Below the pieces are notes generated by a model, which saw only the letters and a list, made by a program, of their open reading frames with translations, was not told the DNA's origin and ran no database searches. From assembly GCF_000801105.2 (NCBI RefSeq), contig NC_079515.1, forward strand, positions 18,437,407 through 18,501,406: a DNA stretch of 64,000 nt. Reading direction: 5' to 3'. This DNA comes from Raphanus sativus (taxonomy: Eukaryota > Streptophyta > Magnoliopsida > Brassicales > Brassicaceae). The position numbers and the translations under genes were made by a program. This document shows positions 61,910 to 64,000 of this stretch, in pieces (position 1 is the stretch's first letter; each line of letters begins with the position of its first letter).

Positions 61910-62590
61910 GTGATCAATCAGATGATCTAGTAGATATTTGGGTTCGACCACACCCATCTACTCTATTACAGTTTGATTTATCTACTTATAAAAAGCTATT
62001 GTTTAACTCTAAATGGTCTAACAAAATATGAATACTTGAATATGATTTCTCTATATTCTTTTCTATCAAACGGCTGTATTCATAAATCACATATGATTTC
62101 TCTATACAAAACTTTTATATAATTACAAAATATATAATGCCAAATATTAATTAACATAGATAATTAATCAATCATCTAAGCTAATATTCTGTGTTTTAAA
62201 TCGGTCGCATCCTATTAGTTTTTAATCTAATCGATTCACAGAAAATTGATCAATTCATACATCAACAACGGGTTGTGGTCCTGATCAATAATACATACGC
62301 TGATGATATGAAATATACATCAACATAAATTTATTTTAAATTTCATACAAGAACTAATAAAACTATGCTAAATCATGCATTGATATCTTCCTCTTTTCAA
62401 ATGCTTATGGATGATGACATGTCATTAAGGGAAGCTGACATGTTGATGAGCTGTCTATTACGGTTTAAATAAATAGTTATTAAAACATTTTTTTTGTCAA
62501 AACTGTTAAAAAGAGATTTGAAACATGGTTGAATCAATGAATATTGAGTCGCTCAAACTATTGTGACAAACTGATTCATTGTTTATATTT
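61910..62590. other. Intergenic stretch, no gene seen
   Basis: AT-rich, nothing recognised. Confidence 0.4.
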
Positions 62591-62599
62591 CCATCAGTC

Positions 62600-63530
62600 T
62601 TTTTTTATAAATAGAATTTATGTTGCCCTTTAAATGGGAAATTCAGATCCGGTTACAAAGTCGATCTGAACAAAAGCTCCTTAATCAATGTATTACAACC
62701 TAACTTTGTCCACCCACTAGACCCAACAAATTCCGCTAGGCTGATTTTGAAATCCTAGAGAATTGGTTGCTGTTCTCAACCATTGACGATAACCACATGA
62801 CTGTGAGGTTCACCTCGTTGCCTCGGATGTCAAGAACTCCTTTGTCGTCTCCCAAGTAGCTAGTTTCCGATAAAATTTTCTAACCTTGTAACCGTCACTC
62901 GCGATCAATTGCTAGAAGCGTAAAGATTAGAGATACTCTTACAAAGAGACATCCACCTCCATTGCCGCCACGAGCGAGCAAGAAAACGGGTTGATATCTA
63001 CGCCAAACCCTATCCAGAAGTCTCAACAACCTGCAAGTAAATTCAAGCCACACTGTCGCAAAGGACAAACAGACCAAAACGACACTGGGAAGCGAGCTTA
63101 GACGTTGACTCGAGGCGATCAATGACTCCCGAGAACCACCTCTACAGCTTCAACTATTAAGAACCAATAAACCATTTACCAAACCGCTGAAACCAAGCTT
63201 CTGAGTGAACGGAGCGGTTAGACAATGAAACGCAATGAGACTGCTCTGGTGAGAAAGTAGCCATTTCTAACACAGAGGACCAGACAGGATACCGTGAGGA
63301 AAATATCAAAAGACAAGCAGAGTCGCATGTGACTATCTAGAAGCCATAGACGACTGCTGTCACAGCCACCATCAACAACCACACGCACTGTAATGAAGCC
63401 TGATACCATCTACGCCCGCTTATCAAGACTCCAGGCATGCTTCCGGTGAAAGAACCCACCAAAAATCACTTGGTAACAAGAAGAAGGGTTGAACCTCACC
63501 GTAATGAAGCCTGATACCATCTATTTCTTC
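62600..63530 (-). mobile_element. Possible non-coding retroposon, minus orientation
   Basis: A GC-richer 0.9-kb island with a T7 tract at its left edge (62599-62605), suggesting a minus-strand 3' A tract. A 20-bp phrase (GTAATGAAGCCTGATACCAT) is repeated near 63389 and 63501. It resembles the other two retroposons in composition and build. No target duplication was found and no coding domain is seen. Confidence 0.4.
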
Positions 63531-64000
63531 AAGTTTTCTAAATGGATACTTTTAATATGAAACTTATATAAGCTTTTGATGAAGTCAACTTAAAATTAAG
63601 GTTAGTAGACTTCAAATTACGATTTTAATTTTTTTATCTTATATCTTTTATATAATTTTATATTATTTTTCAGATACTCTTTTCCATGGGTTTCATCTCT
63701 CCGTGCCAAAAATGTAAGATTTAAATAAATAAATTTGAAATGTATGTTTTAAATGTTGAGGCTAGTAGACTTCGAATGAAGTGTACTAAAACAAATTTTA
63801 TGTGTGAAGTCTACTAAAATGTGATTTTAGACTTTTGATCTCATATTTTTTTTATAGTTTAAATCATTTATTAACATTGTGGGTGATTGGTTGGGCTGTT
63901 ACTGTAAAAATTTAGCTTTAACATTTGGGTTGTAGGTGTTTTGGTTGTAGCCGTAAATTTGTTGCCGTAGATTTTTAGCAGAGATTTTTGTTGTAGTTAT
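63531..64000. other. Right window edge, possible transposon end
   Basis: From about 63883 the sequence (GGGTGATTGGTTGGGCTGTT) resembles MITE ends common in Brassica, but it runs off the window. Repeated AGTAGACTTC phrases occur near 63605 and 63763. Confidence 0.3.

Overview
The window is plant nuclear DNA, almost certainly from a Brassica or a close Brassicaceae relative. It is AT-rich, with spliced genes, AG/GT introns and dense nested transposons. Three intact host genes match, in order, the Arabidopsis chromosome 1 neighbours AT1G32170 (XTH30), AT1G32180 (CSLD6) and AT1G32190 (an alpha/beta hydrolase with a cysteine-rich tail). These homologies are from memory of the protein families; no search was run. 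In this window the three genes are spread over about 56 kb, and nearly all the extra DNA is transposon-derived.

Layout, left to right. XTH30 (+) lies at 1181-3253 and is followed by a small Mutator-type MITE (3839-4331). A three-level nest fills 5755-12663: a TRIM retroelement (5755-6093, resuming at 12394) is split by a VANDAL-like Mutator element (6094-12393), which is itself split by a CACTA element (6273-10712) full of CCTCGTAA-type motifs and ~495-bp tandem repeats. A (CT)n microsatellite of about 214 bp follows. An F-box gene (-; 13437-14551 plus 15842-15899) is broken near its 5' end by a poly(A) retroposon (14565-15841). From 16.3 to 23.1 kb there are inverted repeats, Helitron termini, CACTA and LTR-element remnants and a hAT MITE. 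CSLD6 (-) occupies 23716-26861. Upstream of it are a 1.1-kb foldback element (27638-28747), a retroposon (28891-29714), a nearly intact LINE (29858-34537), a second degraded LINE (about 36160-38265), an inverted VANDAL remnant (about 38270-39720) and two nested MITEs of one family (39766-41108).

The most notable unit is a complete 6.7-kb Mutator-like element at 41612-48311. It has matching termini and a perfect 9-bp target duplication. It carries a MURA-type transposase, a small GRF zinc-finger gene and, on the opposite strand, a small B3-domain gene with a 100-bp tandem repeat array upstream. Beyond it are a decayed Copia element (about 51.1-53.2 kb, minus), the hydrolase gene (-; 54820-57244), a group of Harbinger-type MITEs and a possible retroposon.

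How the genes relate: XTH30 (xyloglucan remodelling) and CSLD6 (a cellulose-synthase-like glycosyltransferase) both act on the cell wall; the hydrolase looks like a membrane-tethered lipid or protein deacylase. Their adjacency is ancestral gene order, not an operon. The transposons are independent insertions whose relative ages can be read from the nesting.
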